This document shows positions 36,194-46,773 of a stretch of DNA of 61,807 bases, piece after piece. Each line of letters starts with the position of its first letter. The stretch's first letter is position 1. The translations under genes were made by a program, and so were the position numbers. Below the pieces are notes generated by a model, which was given only the letters and a program-made list of their open reading frames with translations, ran no database searches and had not been told where the DNA came from. Origin of the DNA: Spongiactinospora gelatinilytica (GTDB lineage: Bacteria > Actinomycetota > Actinomycetes > Streptosporangiales > Streptosporangiaceae); assembly GCF_003236385.1 (NCBI RefSeq), contig NZ_POUA01000001.1:1-61807 (forward strand), read 5' to 3'.

Positions 36194-36400
36194 AGGCCGG
36201 AAGCGATCTCCTCGCGCCAGGCCAGGAAGTACGGCGTCTGAAGAGTCGGTCCCTCGGGGAGACCCAACAGATGGATTTCGGTGGCGGGGGCGGGGTGGGC
36301 CGGTAACCTGAGCGTAGTCATGCGAACGCACTGCGCATCCATACGTGAATCGCGGTACACAGACGAACGCTCGAACCCCAGCCGAGGGAGCCCCCCACGC

Positions 36401-37408
36401 ATGAAGATCGATGGCGAACCGCTGATCACCGCCACACCCGGGGAGGTGCTGGAGCGGGACATGATCCTGCGGATTCTGCACACCATGGAGGAGGTCACCG
36501 ACAAGGTGCTGGCCGACTTCACCGCCGCCGCGCGGAACAGGCAGGAGCTGTACGACGCCGAGGAGGTCCGGCATCCCGATATGGGGAAGCGTACGTCGCC
36601 CGAGGTGAGCATCGATCCGGTGGGGTCGATGATCAACCACCGGACGCTGCTGGCCGAGGAGTGCGAAGACCGGCTGGAGGACGCGGCGTACGCGTTCAGT
36701 GCCTGGTGGGCGGATGTGTCCGTGTGCGCGGTGGCGGCGGCGCTCACCGGGCTGTCGGTGACGGTGGTCCGCGTACGGGCGGCCGATCCGGCCGCGAACA
36801 TGGAGGATGACGAGCTGGCCCTGCTGCCGGCCGTCCCTGAGCACGTGCAGAAGTACGCCGAGCTGGCCGTCCTGCTGGACGAGCCGTTCCTGAGCGGGCA
36901 CGACCTCGGTCCCGGGCTGTTGCCGGTGGGCGGGCGGGAGTACGCCGAGCGGGTCGGGCTGCGGGTGCGCTCGCTGCCCGACGGCAGGGTGACCGTGGTG
37001 GCCGGTGGGTGGCCGGAGGCGCGGCGACGGCGGTTGTGGGGGCCGCAGTGGCTGGAGCACCGGGCGCCGGTACTGCCGGACACCGGCCTGCTCATCCGGC
37101 ACCTCGCGGAGGTGGACGCGCCGACCGCGGTGATCGCCGCGATCAGGGAGGTGGCGGTGGGCGTGGACAACACCGTCGAGGCCAAGGTCCACGCGGACGA
37201 GTTGCAGAAGCGCATGGAGGAGCTGGCCGACGACCAGAGCGAGGGCGTGGCGGACAAGGTGCGCCAACTGGAGGACCAGGCCAATGCCGCGTGGAAGCAG
37301 GGCGATGAGCTGCCCTACCGGCTGGCCGCGTACGCCCGCGTGCTGACCAGCCACCTGCCCACGCTCTACCGGCTCTGTGACAATCGATCGGCGGATGACA
37401 CTCCGTGA
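36401..37408 (+). CDS. Hypothetical protein
   Basis: A 335-residue soluble protein that I do not recognise. MKIDGEPLITATPGEVLERD opens it. The middle has PVGSMINHRTLLAEECEDRL and a mixed alpha/beta part around RVRSLPDGRVTVVAGGWPEA. The C-terminal third is strongly helical and charged (KVHADELQKRMEELADDQSE), suggesting a coiled coil. There is no signal peptide or membrane helix. ATG 36401 has GAGGGAG about 12 bases upstream; in-frame starts further upstream give an unlikely Arg/Ser-rich leader. It is probably a single-gene unit. Confidence 0.6.
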   Translation: MKIDGEPLITATPGEVLERDMILRILHTMEEVTDKVLADFTAAARNRQELYDAEEVRHPDMGKRTSPEVSIDPVGSMINHRTLLAEECEDRLEDAAYAFSAWWADVSVCAVAAALTGLSVTVVRVRAADPAANMEDDELALLPAVPEHVQKYAELAVLLDEPFLSGHDLGPGLLPVGGREYAERVGLRVRSLPDGRVTVVAGGWPEARRRRLWGPQWLEHRAPVLPDTGLLIRHLAEVDAPTAVIAAIREVAVGVDNTVEAKVHADELQKRMEELADDQSEGVADKVRQLEDQANAAWKQGDELPYRLAAYARVLTSHLPTLYRLCDNRSADDTP

Positions 37409-37461
37409 GCCACCGCGCCGACCGGTCGCCATGCGGCAGCCGGGCCGCATAGCCTCGGCGT

Positions 37462-37920
37462 ATGAGCGATCATGCTTTCGTCCCCGGTGACTTCGCCGTC
37501 CCCCGGTTCCTGGTCACCCCGCGGTTCCGTTTGGAACCCCTCGGCGCTGAGCACAACGCCGCCGACCACGCCGCCTGGACCAGCAGCATCGAGCATATCC
37601 GCGCGACCCCGGGCTTCCCGGACGGAAGATGGCCTCCTGTGGACGGCATTACCCTGGAGGCCAACCTCGCCGACCTGCGGCGCCACGCGGACCACTTCAC
37701 CGAGCGCCGCGGATTCACCTACACCGTTCTCGAACCGGCGAGCGGCGAGGTGATCGGATGTGTCTACATCTATCCCTCTGACAGCGACGACCACGACGCC
37801 GATGTGAGTTCCTGGATCAGGGCCGATCGAGCCGAGCTGGACGTGCCCTTGTACGAAGGCGTGACAGCCTGGCTGTCCACGCATTGGCCCTTCGAGAGGC
37901 CCCACTACGATCCGCGCTGA
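37462..37920 (+). CDS. GNAT-like N-acetyltransferase
   Basis: A 152-residue protein with GNAT-type elements: RFRLEPLGAEHNAADHAAWT, FTYTVLEPASGEVIGCVYIY as the central beta strands, and SSWIRADRAELDVPLYEGV, where an acetyl-CoA pyrophosphate loop would be expected but is degenerate. Closest in feel to RimJ/RimL-like GNATs. The substrate is unknown. Confidence 0.65.
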   Translation: MSDHAFVPGDFAVPRFLVTPRFRLEPLGAEHNAADHAAWTSSIEHIRATPGFPDGRWPPVDGITLEANLADLRRHADHFTERRGFTYTVLEPASGEVIGCVYIYPSDSDDHDADVSSWIRADRAELDVPLYEGVTAWLSTHWPFERPHYDPR

Positions 37921-37930
37921 GACCACCCCG

Positions 37931-37961
37931 TCCCGCAGGGACTACACCTGCTCCTGCGGGA
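37931..37961. terminator. Bidirectional hairpin between convergent genes
   Basis: TCCCGCAGG (37931-37939) pairs with CCTGCGGGA (37953-37961) across a 13-base loop. It lies between the plus-strand GNAT stop and the minus-strand aminotransferase, partly inside the last codons of the latter. Confidence 0.6.
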
Positions 37962-38724
37962 TCGCTTCGTAGCGGTCGCGGAGCAGGCCGATGATCGGGT
38001 GGTCGGCCGGGAAGGAATGGCCGTCGATGGCCGTGATGGGCCGTACGCCGATCGCGGTGTTCGTCGCGAAGGCGGCCCGCATGGCGGGGAGGTCGCGGGG
38101 GCCGACCGGGGCGGTGATGGTCGCGTCGTGGGCCTGCTGGAGCAGGCACATGGTGATGCCGGGCAGGATGGCGCCGCCGTCCGGCCAGATGACGCGTTCG
38201 CCGTCGAAGAAGCCGATGTTCCAGGTCGGGCCCTCGGTGACGGACGGCGCATCGCTCACGAACAGCGCGTCGTCGAAGCCGGCGAGTTGCGCGCGGCGGC
38301 GTTCGTGCAGGGCGCCGAACAGGCCGAGGTGCTTCACCTGGGGCAGATCGCGCTGGTAGCGGGCGGTACGCACGCGCATCGGGGACGGCGGCAGGGCGAC
38401 GGCCGGGCGGGTCGTGACCAGGACGTGAGGATGGGCCTCGGCACCCGGGCGACCCAGGTCGAGGGCCGGGTCGAACACGCTCACCCGCACCACGAGCGGG
38501 CCGGACGCCTCGCGCAGCGCGTGGCGTACGAAGTCGCGGACCTTCTCGCGGTCGAGGTCGGCCGAGAAGACGGTACCGCAGTCGCGTACGAGCCGGTCGA
38601 GGTGCGGCGTGAGGCCGCGGATCAGGCGGCCGGGCTCGACCCGCATCGAGGTGAAGTGACCGTAGTTGACCAGGCCCAGGGCCTGGAGGGCGGCGGGCTG
38701 GACGGGTACGCCGTCGAGTTCCAT
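37942..38724 (-). CDS. Class IV aminotransferase family protein
   Basis: A 260-residue fold-type IV PLP protein (branched-chain aminotransferase / aminodeoxychorismate lyase family). The Schiff-base Lys is in LPQVKHLGLFGAL. The phosphate-binding and substrate loops are in DDALFVSDAPSVTEGPTWNI and GGAILPGITMCLLQQA. It lies 4 bp after the LysR gene on the same strand. With RidA divergent, it may produce an enamine or imine intermediate that RidA hydrolyses. Confidence 0.85.
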   Translation of the reverse strand: MELDGVPVQPAALQALGLVNYGHFTSMRVEPGRLIRGLTPHLDRLVRDCGTVFSADLDREKVRDFVRHALREASGPLVVRVSVFDPALDLGRPGAEAHPHVLVTTRPAVALPPSPMRVRTARYQRDLPQVKHLGLFGALHERRRAQLAGFDDALFVSDAPSVTEGPTWNIGFFDGERVIWPDGGAILPGITMCLLQQAHDATITAPVGPRDLPAMRAAFATNTAIGVRPITAIDGHSFPADHPIIGLLRDRYEAIPQEQV

Positions 38725-38728
38725 GTGA

Positions 38729-39640
38729 TCAGGCGGGGGCCGGATGGGCCGTGGCGGCGATGGCGATGGCGGTGGCGGTGCGGACGAAGGCGGCCACGGC
38801 CGGGGAACGGGACTCCGCGGGCCAGGCCAGCACCAGCTCCAGCGGAGCGAGGTCGATGACCGGCCGGTAGGCGACGGCCGGGCGGGGATGCCGCCGGGCG
38901 ATCGACTCCGGAGGGAACCAGACGATGGTGCCCAGTTCGATCAGGCTGAAGATCTGCGCCAGGTTTTGCGGCAGGGGCCACGCGGAGGCCACAGCGGGAA
39001 CCACGGCAAGCCGGCGGAGATCGCCCTGGTCGGCGGGGGTGCCATCGGGGAGGATACGGCCCGCGAGGTCGGCCAGGCGCAGGCCGGTACGCGCCGCCAG
39101 TGGGTCGGTCGCCGCGATGGCGAGCCGGCGCGGCTCGGTCACGAACGGCTCCACGTCGAGGCCGCGGTCGTCGAACGGCCGGGACAGCAGCGCGATGTCC
39201 GCACTGCCGTCGCGCAGCGCCGGCTCCTGCTGATCGCGCCCGCCGAGCACCAGCTCGACCGGCAGGGCGGCGGCCTCGCGCCGGTAGGCGGCGAGGATCT
39301 GCGGCAGCAGCCCGCCGTCGTAGTCGGCCTTCATCGCCAGCCGCAGCCTGGGGTCGCCCTGCCCGGCATGGCGGGCTCGCCGGGCGGCGGCCGTGACCGT
39401 GTTGAGCGCCGTCCGGGCGTCGCGTAGCAGCGTTTCACCGGCAGGCGTCAGGGTGACCCGGCGCGTCGTACGTTCCATCAGCGTCACGCCCAGTTGCCGC
39501 TCCAGCTCCCGGATGGCACGGGACAGCGGGGGCTGGGCCATGCCCAGCCGTTCGGCGGCCCGCCCGAAGTGCAGCTCCTCCGCGAGGACCGCGAACGCGT
39601 GCAGGTGGCGCAGCTCCAACTCCGGGCGAGATGGATCCAT
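38729..39640 (-). CDS. LysR-family transcriptional regulator
   Basis: A 303-residue LysR regulator. The N-terminal HTH reads HLHAFAVLAEELHFGRAAER and LGMAQPPLSRAIRELERQLG, then a linker helix, then a periplasmic-binding-like effector domain from about residue 95 (RLRLAMKADYDGGLLPQILA). It is divergent from ridA across 74 bp and directly upstream of the aminotransferase gene, so both are likely targets. Confidence 0.92.
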   Translation of the reverse strand: MDPSRPELELRHLHAFAVLAEELHFGRAAERLGMAQPPLSRAIRELERQLGVTLMERTTRRVTLTPAGETLLRDARTALNTVTAAARRARHAGQGDPRLRLAMKADYDGGLLPQILAAYRREAAALPVELVLGGRDQQEPALRDGSADIALLSRPFDDRGLDVEPFVTEPRRLAIAATDPLAARTGLRLADLAGRILPDGTPADQGDLRRLAVVPAVASAWPLPQNLAQIFSLIELGTIVWFPPESIARRHPRPAVAYRPVIDLAPLELVLAWPAESRSPAVAAFVRTATAIAIAATAHPAPA

Positions 39641-39714
39641 ATCGCCAGGGATATCAGTGCTGTCAACTCTTCATCTTGGACATATCGCCGCTCGTGCTGT
39701 GAGGATGCGGTGCC
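39641..39714. promoter_or_regulatory. Divergent promoter region lysR-type / ridA
   Basis: The 74 bp hold ATATCGCCAGGGATAT near 39641-39656 and a further ATATCGCC at 39684-39691. The former is an imperfect dyad with ATATC arms, suitable for a LysR-type site. ATATCGCC itself occurs twice. Confidence 0.45.
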
Positions 39715-40122
39715 ATGACGACAGCACGCTCATCGATCAGCAGTGGCTCGGAGTTCGAGGAACGGATCGGCTACTCGCGCGCGGTCGTGGTCGACGGATG
39801 GGTCTATGTGTCCGGTACGACGGGCTTCGACTACCGCTCGATGACGATCTCCGAGGACGTGGTGGAACAGACGCGGCAGTGCCTGCGCAACATCGAGGAG
39901 GCGTTGCGCGAGGCGGGCGGCACGCTCGCCGACACGGTCCGGGTGACGTACATGCTGCCCGATCCCGCCGACTTCGAGCAGTGCCGGCCCACCCTGCGCC
40001 GGCACTTCGGCGACATCCGACCGGCCGCCACGATGATCTCCTGCCGCCTGGCCGACCCCCGGATGCGCATCGAGATCGAGGTCACCGCCCGGCTGGGCAG
40101 CGGCGGCGGCCAGGCTACCTGA
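39715..40122 (+). CDS. ridA: RidA-family enamine/imine deaminase
   Basis: A 135-residue RidA/YjgF protein. Marks are IGYSRAVVVDGWVYVSGTTG at the start, QCLRNIEEALREAGGTLADT in the middle, and the trimer-site MRIEIEVTARL near the C-terminus with its Glu. The catalytic Arg of RidA seems to be replaced, since CRLADPRMRIEIEV lacks the usual R-x-x-VEI pattern partner upstream; its activity is therefore not certain. RidA proteins hydrolyse reactive enamines made by PLP enzymes, which fits the aminotransferase next door. Confidence 0.85.
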   Translation: MTTARSSISSGSEFEERIGYSRAVVVDGWVYVSGTTGFDYRSMTISEDVVEQTRQCLRNIEEALREAGGTLADTVRVTYMLPDPADFEQCRPTLRRHFGDIRPAATMISCRLADPRMRIEIEVTARLGSGGGQAT

Positions 40123-40252
40123 GGACGATGTCGAGCAGGCCGGGGAAGCGGGCCTCCAGGTCGGCGCGGCGGAGGGTGAGGTAGAGCTTGCGGCCGGCCC
40201 GGCGCTGGTGGATCACTCCGCTCTCGCGCAGGGTCCGCCAGTGGCGACACGA
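40115..40252 (-). pseudogene. C-terminal fragment of an ArsR-family regulator
   Basis: The minus frame ending at TAG 40115-40117 reads CRHWRTLRESGVIHQRRAGR then KLYLTLRRADLEARFPGLLD, the recognition helix, wing and tail of an ArsR repressor. The N-terminal half is missing; at about 40252 the sequence switches to the hydrolase fragment on the other strand. Confidence 0.65.
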
Positions 40253-40365
40253 TGCCCGCCAAGGGCACCGACGTCCAGGTCATCGAGGTGGCCGACTGCG
40301 GCCACTACATCCCCGAGGAACGGCCCCAGGCGGTCATCGACGCCCTGACCGGCTACCTCGGCTGA
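40252..40365 (+). pseudogene. C-terminal fragment of an alpha/beta hydrolase
   Basis: Thirty-seven codons read MPAKGTDVQVIEVADCGHYI and PEERPQAVIDALTGYLG, ending with TGA at 40365. The catalytic His motif GHYIPEERP and the final helix are those of epoxide-hydrolase-like alpha/beta hydrolases. The rest of the enzyme is absent. Confidence 0.65.
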
Positions 40366-40487
40366 ACGTCCCGTCTCACAGAGAGCAGGAGGCTCGGTAA
40401 CAACACCATCTCGTAACGGCAAGTAGTGATTCGATCACACAACGCGCATGATCGGACAGGCAGGTTCCCCCCTACCAAGGAGCGATC

Positions 40488-40796
40488 ATGTACAGGACCA
40501 TCGTGCGCCGCCTGGCCGTCGGGTTCGTCACCGGCGCCGCGGCCGTGAGCGCGTTCGCGCTGCCCGCCGTCGCCTCGGCGGACCCATGGGACGACGGCCC
40601 CGGCAGCGACCAGATCGAGCAGGAGGCCCGCACCCACGGCGAGGGCTGTGTGGACGGCAGTGGCGCCAAGCAGCCCATCGGCGCCACGCGTACCTCGACG
40701 CTGAGCCAGGGCCGGCTGGTGAACCAGCGCTGCGGGGCGGGCCTGCTCGGCGGCATCGACTGGATCGACGACTCGTCGAGCGCCCGCCCGGCCTGA
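40488..40796 (+). CDS. Small secreted protein of unknown function
   Basis: A 102-residue protein with a clear signal peptide: RTIVRRLAVGFVTGAAAVSA, then FALPAVASA as cleavage site near residue 31. The mature part is about 71 residues, acidic, with two cysteines (GEGCVDG and NQRCGAG) that could form one disulfide. AAGGAG precedes ATG 40488 by 6 bases. No family recognised. A strong terminator follows. Confidence 0.7.
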   Translation: MYRTIVRRLAVGFVTGAAAVSAFALPAVASADPWDDGPGSDQIEQEARTHGEGCVDGSGAKQPIGATRTSTLSQGRLVNQRCGAGLLGGIDWIDDSSSARPA

Positions 40797-40861
40797 CTCG
40801 CCGGGCTGTCCCGTAACGGCCCCTGATCGGCAAGGATCGGGCCTGTAGGCGGGCCAGGAGC

Positions 40862-40898
40862 ACTCAAGGGCGGCCGACCGTGGGGGCCGCCCTTGAGT
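40862..40898. terminator. Strong hairpin terminator, 14-bp perfect stem
   Basis: ACTCAAGGGCGGCC (40862-40875) pairs perfectly with GGCCGCCCTTGAGT (40885-40898) across 9 bases. It lies between the convergent secreted-protein gene and the EboE-like gene and can serve both. Confidence 0.8.
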
Positions 40899-40938
40899 CC
40901 TTGGGTCTCGTTCCTTGGTCTGGCGCCGGGTGGGCGGG

Positions 40939-41889
40939 TCAGGCGGCGAGCTGGAGGCCCAGCGAGGTGAGGTTGCGGCGGGCCCAGTCGAGCTCCTCGG
41001 CGAGGGCGGAGACGAGCGCGCCCGGCCCCTTGGCCCGGACCGGCAGCGTGAGGTCGTGGGTCTCGACCTCGACGTGCGCGGTCCCCGCCACGGTGCCCGA
41101 CAGCATCGCCTTCAGTGTGTCCTCAAGCACCGAACGGGTGGTCGGCAGCTCGCCCCGCGCCTGCCCAGCGTGGTCGTGGACGTGGTTGAGCTTGACCACC
41201 GGGGCTCCCGCCCGGGCCAGCTCGCGCAGCGCCGTACCGGGCTCCTCCGGGCCGTCGGCGAGGTGGCAGGCGTCCAGGCAGACGCCGAGGTGCTCGGAGT
41301 CGATGCCGCCGACGCGTTCGAGGGCCTGCTCGGTGGTCTCCAGCACGCAGCCCGGCCACGGCTCGAAGCCGACGCGGATGGTCTTGCCGGTCACGCTGTA
41401 CAGGCCGCGCAGTTCGCGAGAGAGGCGTTCGAGCCGCTGGGAGGCGATGGCGTGCAGGTCGGCCGGCCAGTCGCGGCGCCAGCCGATCGGGATGGTGGAG
41501 ATGCTGCCGAACTCCACGTCGTCCGGCAGCAGGAAGGCGAGGATCTTGGCGAGGGCCATGGTGTAGCGATAGCGCTCGGGCTTGGCCCAGTCGGGGCCGG
41601 GCGACTCCTGGTTGCGGCCGCCCGTGCCGTTGAGGCTGACGACCTCCAGGCCGCGCTCCTCCAGCGAACGACGCAGCCGGACCAGCTCGATGCGGTCGGC
41701 GATGAGATGGTCGGCCACGCTGGGAGCGAGCCACAGGCCGACGCCCATCCGCTCGACTCCGAGCCGCTTGCGCACGGGCATCGCGTAGCGGGTGAGGTGC
41801 GCGATCAGGTTTTCCAGGTCTTCGGCGGGGTGAACACCGGCGTTGTAAGCCAGGTGAACGAGCGTGCCGTCGTCGTGGCGCATGCGCAT
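40939..41889 (-). CDS. EboE-like TIM-barrel protein
   Basis: A 316-residue protein resembling EboE of the ebo (metabolite-traffic) clusters and xylose-isomerase-like TIM barrels. HLAYNAGVHPAEDLENLIAH near the start, VVSLNGTGGRN, SISTIPIGW, FEPWPGCVLET, CLDACHLADGPEE and KLNHVHDHAGQA provide His, Glu and Asp residues fit to bind a metal. GGAGG lies about 6 bases before ATG 41889. The other ebo genes are not next to it in this window, so its role is open. An alternative is a sugar-phosphate isomerase/epimerase. Confidence 0.65.
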   Translation of the reverse strand: MRMRHDDGTLVHLAYNAGVHPAEDLENLIAHLTRYAMPVRKRLGVERMGVGLWLAPSVADHLIADRIELVRLRRSLEERGLEVVSLNGTGGRNQESPGPDWAKPERYRYTMALAKILAFLLPDDVEFGSISTIPIGWRRDWPADLHAIASQRLERLSRELRGLYSVTGKTIRVGFEPWPGCVLETTEQALERVGGIDSEHLGVCLDACHLADGPEEPGTALRELARAGAPVVKLNHVHDHAGQARGELPTTRSVLEDTLKAMLSGTVAGTAHVEVETHDLTLPVRAKGPGALVSALAEELDWARRNLTSLGLQLAA

Positions 41890-42137
41890 CCGGTGCCTCC
41901 AGCGTGCTACGTGTGTGAAGCGCTTCCCGCCGCCCGTTGTGGGGCCGGGCGGGAATCCCCTTCCCTGCCGAATTCGGCTGGTCTGCCCGAGCATGCCCCC
42001 GGAAAGCGGGTTTCGCGTCACCCCTGGAGCCCATTGCGGACTACGTCGCACGGGTGACCCCCGGGGGCCGACGCCACACTACGGGTGGCCACTTGTGAGC
42101 CACTGGGAGCAGACTTGGCCGTATTCGCTCTACGCAG

Positions 42138-42149
42138 TGTAGTACTACA
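42138..42149. promoter_or_regulatory. 12-bp palindrome TGTAGTACTACA
   Basis: A perfect palindrome 249 bp upstream of the EboE-like start. TACTACA/TGTAGTA half-sites are like those bound by BlaI/MecI-type repressors in actinobacteria, but no such regulator is nearby. It may control the EboE-like gene. Confidence 0.4.
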
Positions 42150-42197
42150 TCTGGTGGCGAGATACCGGGGGCCCGGCAAAAGATGTCCTGCAAATGC

Positions 42198-42231
42198 GAG
42201 ACCCCGCGTGGCATCCGCCACGCGGGGTCTC
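42198..42231 (-). terminator. clpC terminator, 15-bp perfect stem
   Basis: GAGACCCCGCGTGGC (42198-42212) pairs with GCCACGCGGGGTCTC (42217-42231) across a 4-base loop, 22 bp past the clpC stop. Confidence 0.85.
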
Positions 42232-42253
42232 GATCGGTCGATCCACCGGCAGC

Positions 42254-44761
<2,508 letters not shown>

Positions 44762-45119
44762 CTCGTCGCTCCTCACAGAGCGGTCAGGCGTGCCCGGGAG
44801 ATCCGGGCTCGTCATCCCGCATGGTAGCCCTGGCTCGGCGAACCTCGCCCTGTTGCCGAAAGAGGTGCCCCAGGGAAGACGGTTCCCCAAGAGCAGGGCG
44901 TTCACCCTCTATGAAACTACTGACCGGGGGTGAGGTGTTCCCGATACGCCCCAAGCGAACGACTGTTTCGGGCGACTCCGATGATCATGCGCTTATGGCG
45001 GCCGCCGGGGTCCTTAGGCGACCGTCATAAGCGCACGCTCCGACAGAGATCCGGCGCGTCCGCGCACGGCGACGCACGTCGCCGTGGCATGCCGTCTCTA
45101 GTGCAGCTCCGCACCGCCT
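44762..45119. other. 358-bp clpC promoter region and lsr2 3' region
   Basis: Holds the clpC promoter, two hairpins near the lsr2 side, and no further gene. TGCGCTTATG (44988-44997) and CATAAGCGCA (45026-45035) form a 10-bp inverted repeat. No HspR- or CIRCE-like heat-shock site was recognised with confidence. Confidence 0.55.
45065..45086 (-). terminator. Likely lsr2 terminator
   Basis: CACGGCGACG (45065-45074) pairs with CGTCGCCGTG (45077-45086), giving a tight GC hairpin 34 bp past the lsr2 stop. A second, looser inverted repeat at 44988-45035 may back it up. Confidence 0.65.
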
Positions 45120-45455
45120 CTAGTGGGCGGCTTCGTACTGCTCCACCACCGAAGAGGCGATCCGCCCGCGCTCGCTGACCGGAAGACCATGGGCCTTGGC
45201 CCAGGCCCGGATCTCCGAGCTCTTCTCACGCGTCATCGCGCGCTGGCTGCCCCGGCCTCCGCGGCGGCGGCCGGTCACCGCGGCCGCCCTGCGCGCACTC
45301 TGCACGAAAGGCGACAGCGCGTCCCTCAGCTTCTTGGCGTTCAGGTCGCTGAGGTCAATCTCATACGACGTGCCGTCAATCGCGAAGGCGACCGTCTCAT
45401 TGGCCTCCCCCCCGTCGAGGTCGTCGATGAGAATCTCCTGGATCTGCTTGGCCAT
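45120..45455 (-). CDS. lsr2: Nucleoid-associated protein Lsr2
   Basis: A 111-residue H-NS-like silencer of AT-rich DNA. The N-terminal dimer domain is MAKQIQEILIDDLDGGEANE and VAFAIDGTSYEIDLSDLNAK. A basic linker GRRRGGRGSQR follows. The C-terminal DNA-binding domain is IRAWAKAHGLPVSERGRIAS with the minor-groove RGR. AAAGGAAAG precedes the ATG. In other actinomycetes it sits beside clpC, as here. A fragment of a second Lsr2-like domain is found at 22300. Confidence 0.96.
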   Translation of the reverse strand: MAKQIQEILIDDLDGGEANETVAFAIDGTSYEIDLSDLNAKKLRDALSPFVQSARRAAAVTGRRRGGRGSQRAMTREKSSEIRAWAKAHGLPVSERGRIASSVVEQYEAAH

Positions 45456-45571
45456 CTAGGGCTTTCCTTTCGCTGGGCATTGTTTCATTCGATGCCAAAC
45501 ATATACCCGTCCGATCGCGGACACAATTCGACTCGGTAAGAGGTTTGCGACCGAGGCCGGGCGTGAGAGGA

Positions 45572-45709
45572 TCAGTTAGGCTCGCGGGCCTCATCGTGCT
45601 GGTTTGCACGCCTTGCTGCCGCTTCGGAACGCACGAGCTTCACGATGCCGTAGATGAACGCCGCGCCCACGACGACCGGCGGTAACAAGGCGGACAATAC
45701 ATCCATCAT
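45572..45709 (-). CDS. Conserved small membrane protein with a TTA codon
   Basis: A 45-residue protein, too short for most gene finders: MMDVLSALLPPVVVGAAFIY, then a basic tail KLVRSEAAARRANQHDEARE. It has one transmembrane helix (about residues 4-24) and a charged cytoplasmic end. GTGAGGACGA lies directly before the double ATG (45709/45706). As I recall, similar small proteins lie beside lsr2 in streptomycetes. Leu9 is encoded by TTA, the rare codon read by the bldA tRNA in filamentous actinomycetes, so translation may depend on developmental stage. The function is unknown. Confidence 0.7.
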   Translation of the reverse strand: MMDVLSALLPPVVVGAAFIYGIVKLVRSEAAARRANQHDEAREPN

Positions 45710-45996
45710 TCGTCCTCACGTCGGGGTCCTGGTCAGATTGGGTACGCCCGCTTTTCTCCCGGGCGTGCCGGTCTGCCACGCTACCGGCCGGACCGGGCCT
45801 CCAAGGGGGCTCCTGAGCACGACCTTAGCGCGGCCGTCCGCCGGTGTAGGCCACAGGGGCGACTACCTCCGGCCCTCCTCCCTACCACAGCTTAATGGCT
45901 GTCTCTCCAGCCCGCTTACCCGATGGAGTCTGTAAAACGTCTGTGAAAAATCAGGCGGCATGCGCAGATGATCACTATGATCGGCCGCAAACCCGG

Positions 45997-46596
45997 TCAG
46001 CGTGGCCTTCTGACCACCATCGTGCCCGCGACCTTGTCGTGCAGCCCCTGCTGGGAGGGCTTGTCCACCAGGATGAACAGCCCCACGACGAACAGGAAGA
46101 CCCCGGCCAGGAGATTGAGCACGGCAATGTCCATCGCCGCCATCGGGCCGGGGAGCATGGCCGCGCGTTTCGCCAGCGCGGCCGTTGTCAGAACACCGCC
46201 GCCCGCCGGGATCAGCCTGATCCGCAACACGTGCTTGCCGAGAGTCCGGCCGTACCGGGAATGCAGCACAACGTCATAGACCGCAAAGGCGGCTCCGGAG
46301 ATCAACCAGGCGATCAGACGGGGAAGCGAGGTATGCGCCCGGGCCCCATCCACGGCCGCCGCGGCGATGACGTCCGCCGGGCCGAAGAGGGCCGAGAACA
46401 CCACGAAGAGAATGTAATAGAGCACCACGAACGGGACGGCGTCGATGATGCGCGCGGCCATCCGCTCCCACCATTCGGCGGGAACCGCCGATGGATCATG
46501 CGGATCATGCGCGACAGAAGCACTACGGGCGGAGTCGTCCTCTGACGGCATGGCCGTCATGTCCGTCCTGTTGTCCGCTCTTCTGTCCCCGCTCAC
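45997..46596 (-). CDS. RDD-family membrane protein
   Basis: A 199-residue RDD protein. After an acidic, disordered N-terminus (about 45 residues) comes WWERMAARIIDAVPFVVLYY with the R...D pair, a second membrane segment, a loop with RYGRTLGKHVLRIRLIPAGG, and a last segment ending LVDKPSQQGLHDKVAGTMVV with the second Asp. RDD proteins are small transport or envelope proteins of poorly known function. It is a paralogue of the next RDD gene. GTG 46596 is taken as the start. Confidence 0.88.
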   Translation of the reverse strand: MSGDRRADNRTDMTAMPSEDDSARSASVAHDPHDPSAVPAEWWERMAARIIDAVPFVVLYYILFVVFSALFGPADVIAAAAVDGARAHTSLPRLIAWLISGAAFAVYDVVLHSRYGRTLGKHVLRIRLIPAGGGVLTTAALAKRAAMLPGPMAAMDIAVLNLLAGVFLFVVGLFILVDKPSQQGLHDKVAGTMVVRRPR

Positions 46597-46773
46597 TTGT
46601 GCGATCCCCTGCCGGCACGCATATGGTCACCTGTCCGCGGCCCCAATCCGGGACCGCTTGTTCGCGACGGCGGCACGCGCGGGCACGCCCGCGCCGATGA
46701 TGGCCTGTCCCGTTTCTGCCCCAATTTTGCGGGTCAAGTCCGTCTTCATCTGGACACTTCACTGAACACGAAA

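Larger units (their letters stand above)
41890..42253. other. 364-bp intergenic region upstream of the EboE-like gene and downstream of clpC
   Basis: It contains a perfect 12-bp palindrome (42138-42149) and the clpC terminator (42198-42231). No further reading frame with a ribosome site or RNA gene is seen. Confidence 0.6.

Noticed and set aside
35897-37450. 517-codon minus-strand frame opposite the 36401 gene
   Set aside because: His/Arg/Gln-rich antisense text without start signal; the plus strand has a plausible helical protein.
44988-45035. Heat-shock operator (HAIR/CIRCE-like) for clpC
   Set aside because: The inverted repeat TGCGCTTATG/CATAAGCGCA lies more than 220 bp from the clpC start and has a 28-base spacer; it matches neither known site and is nearer the lsr2 end.
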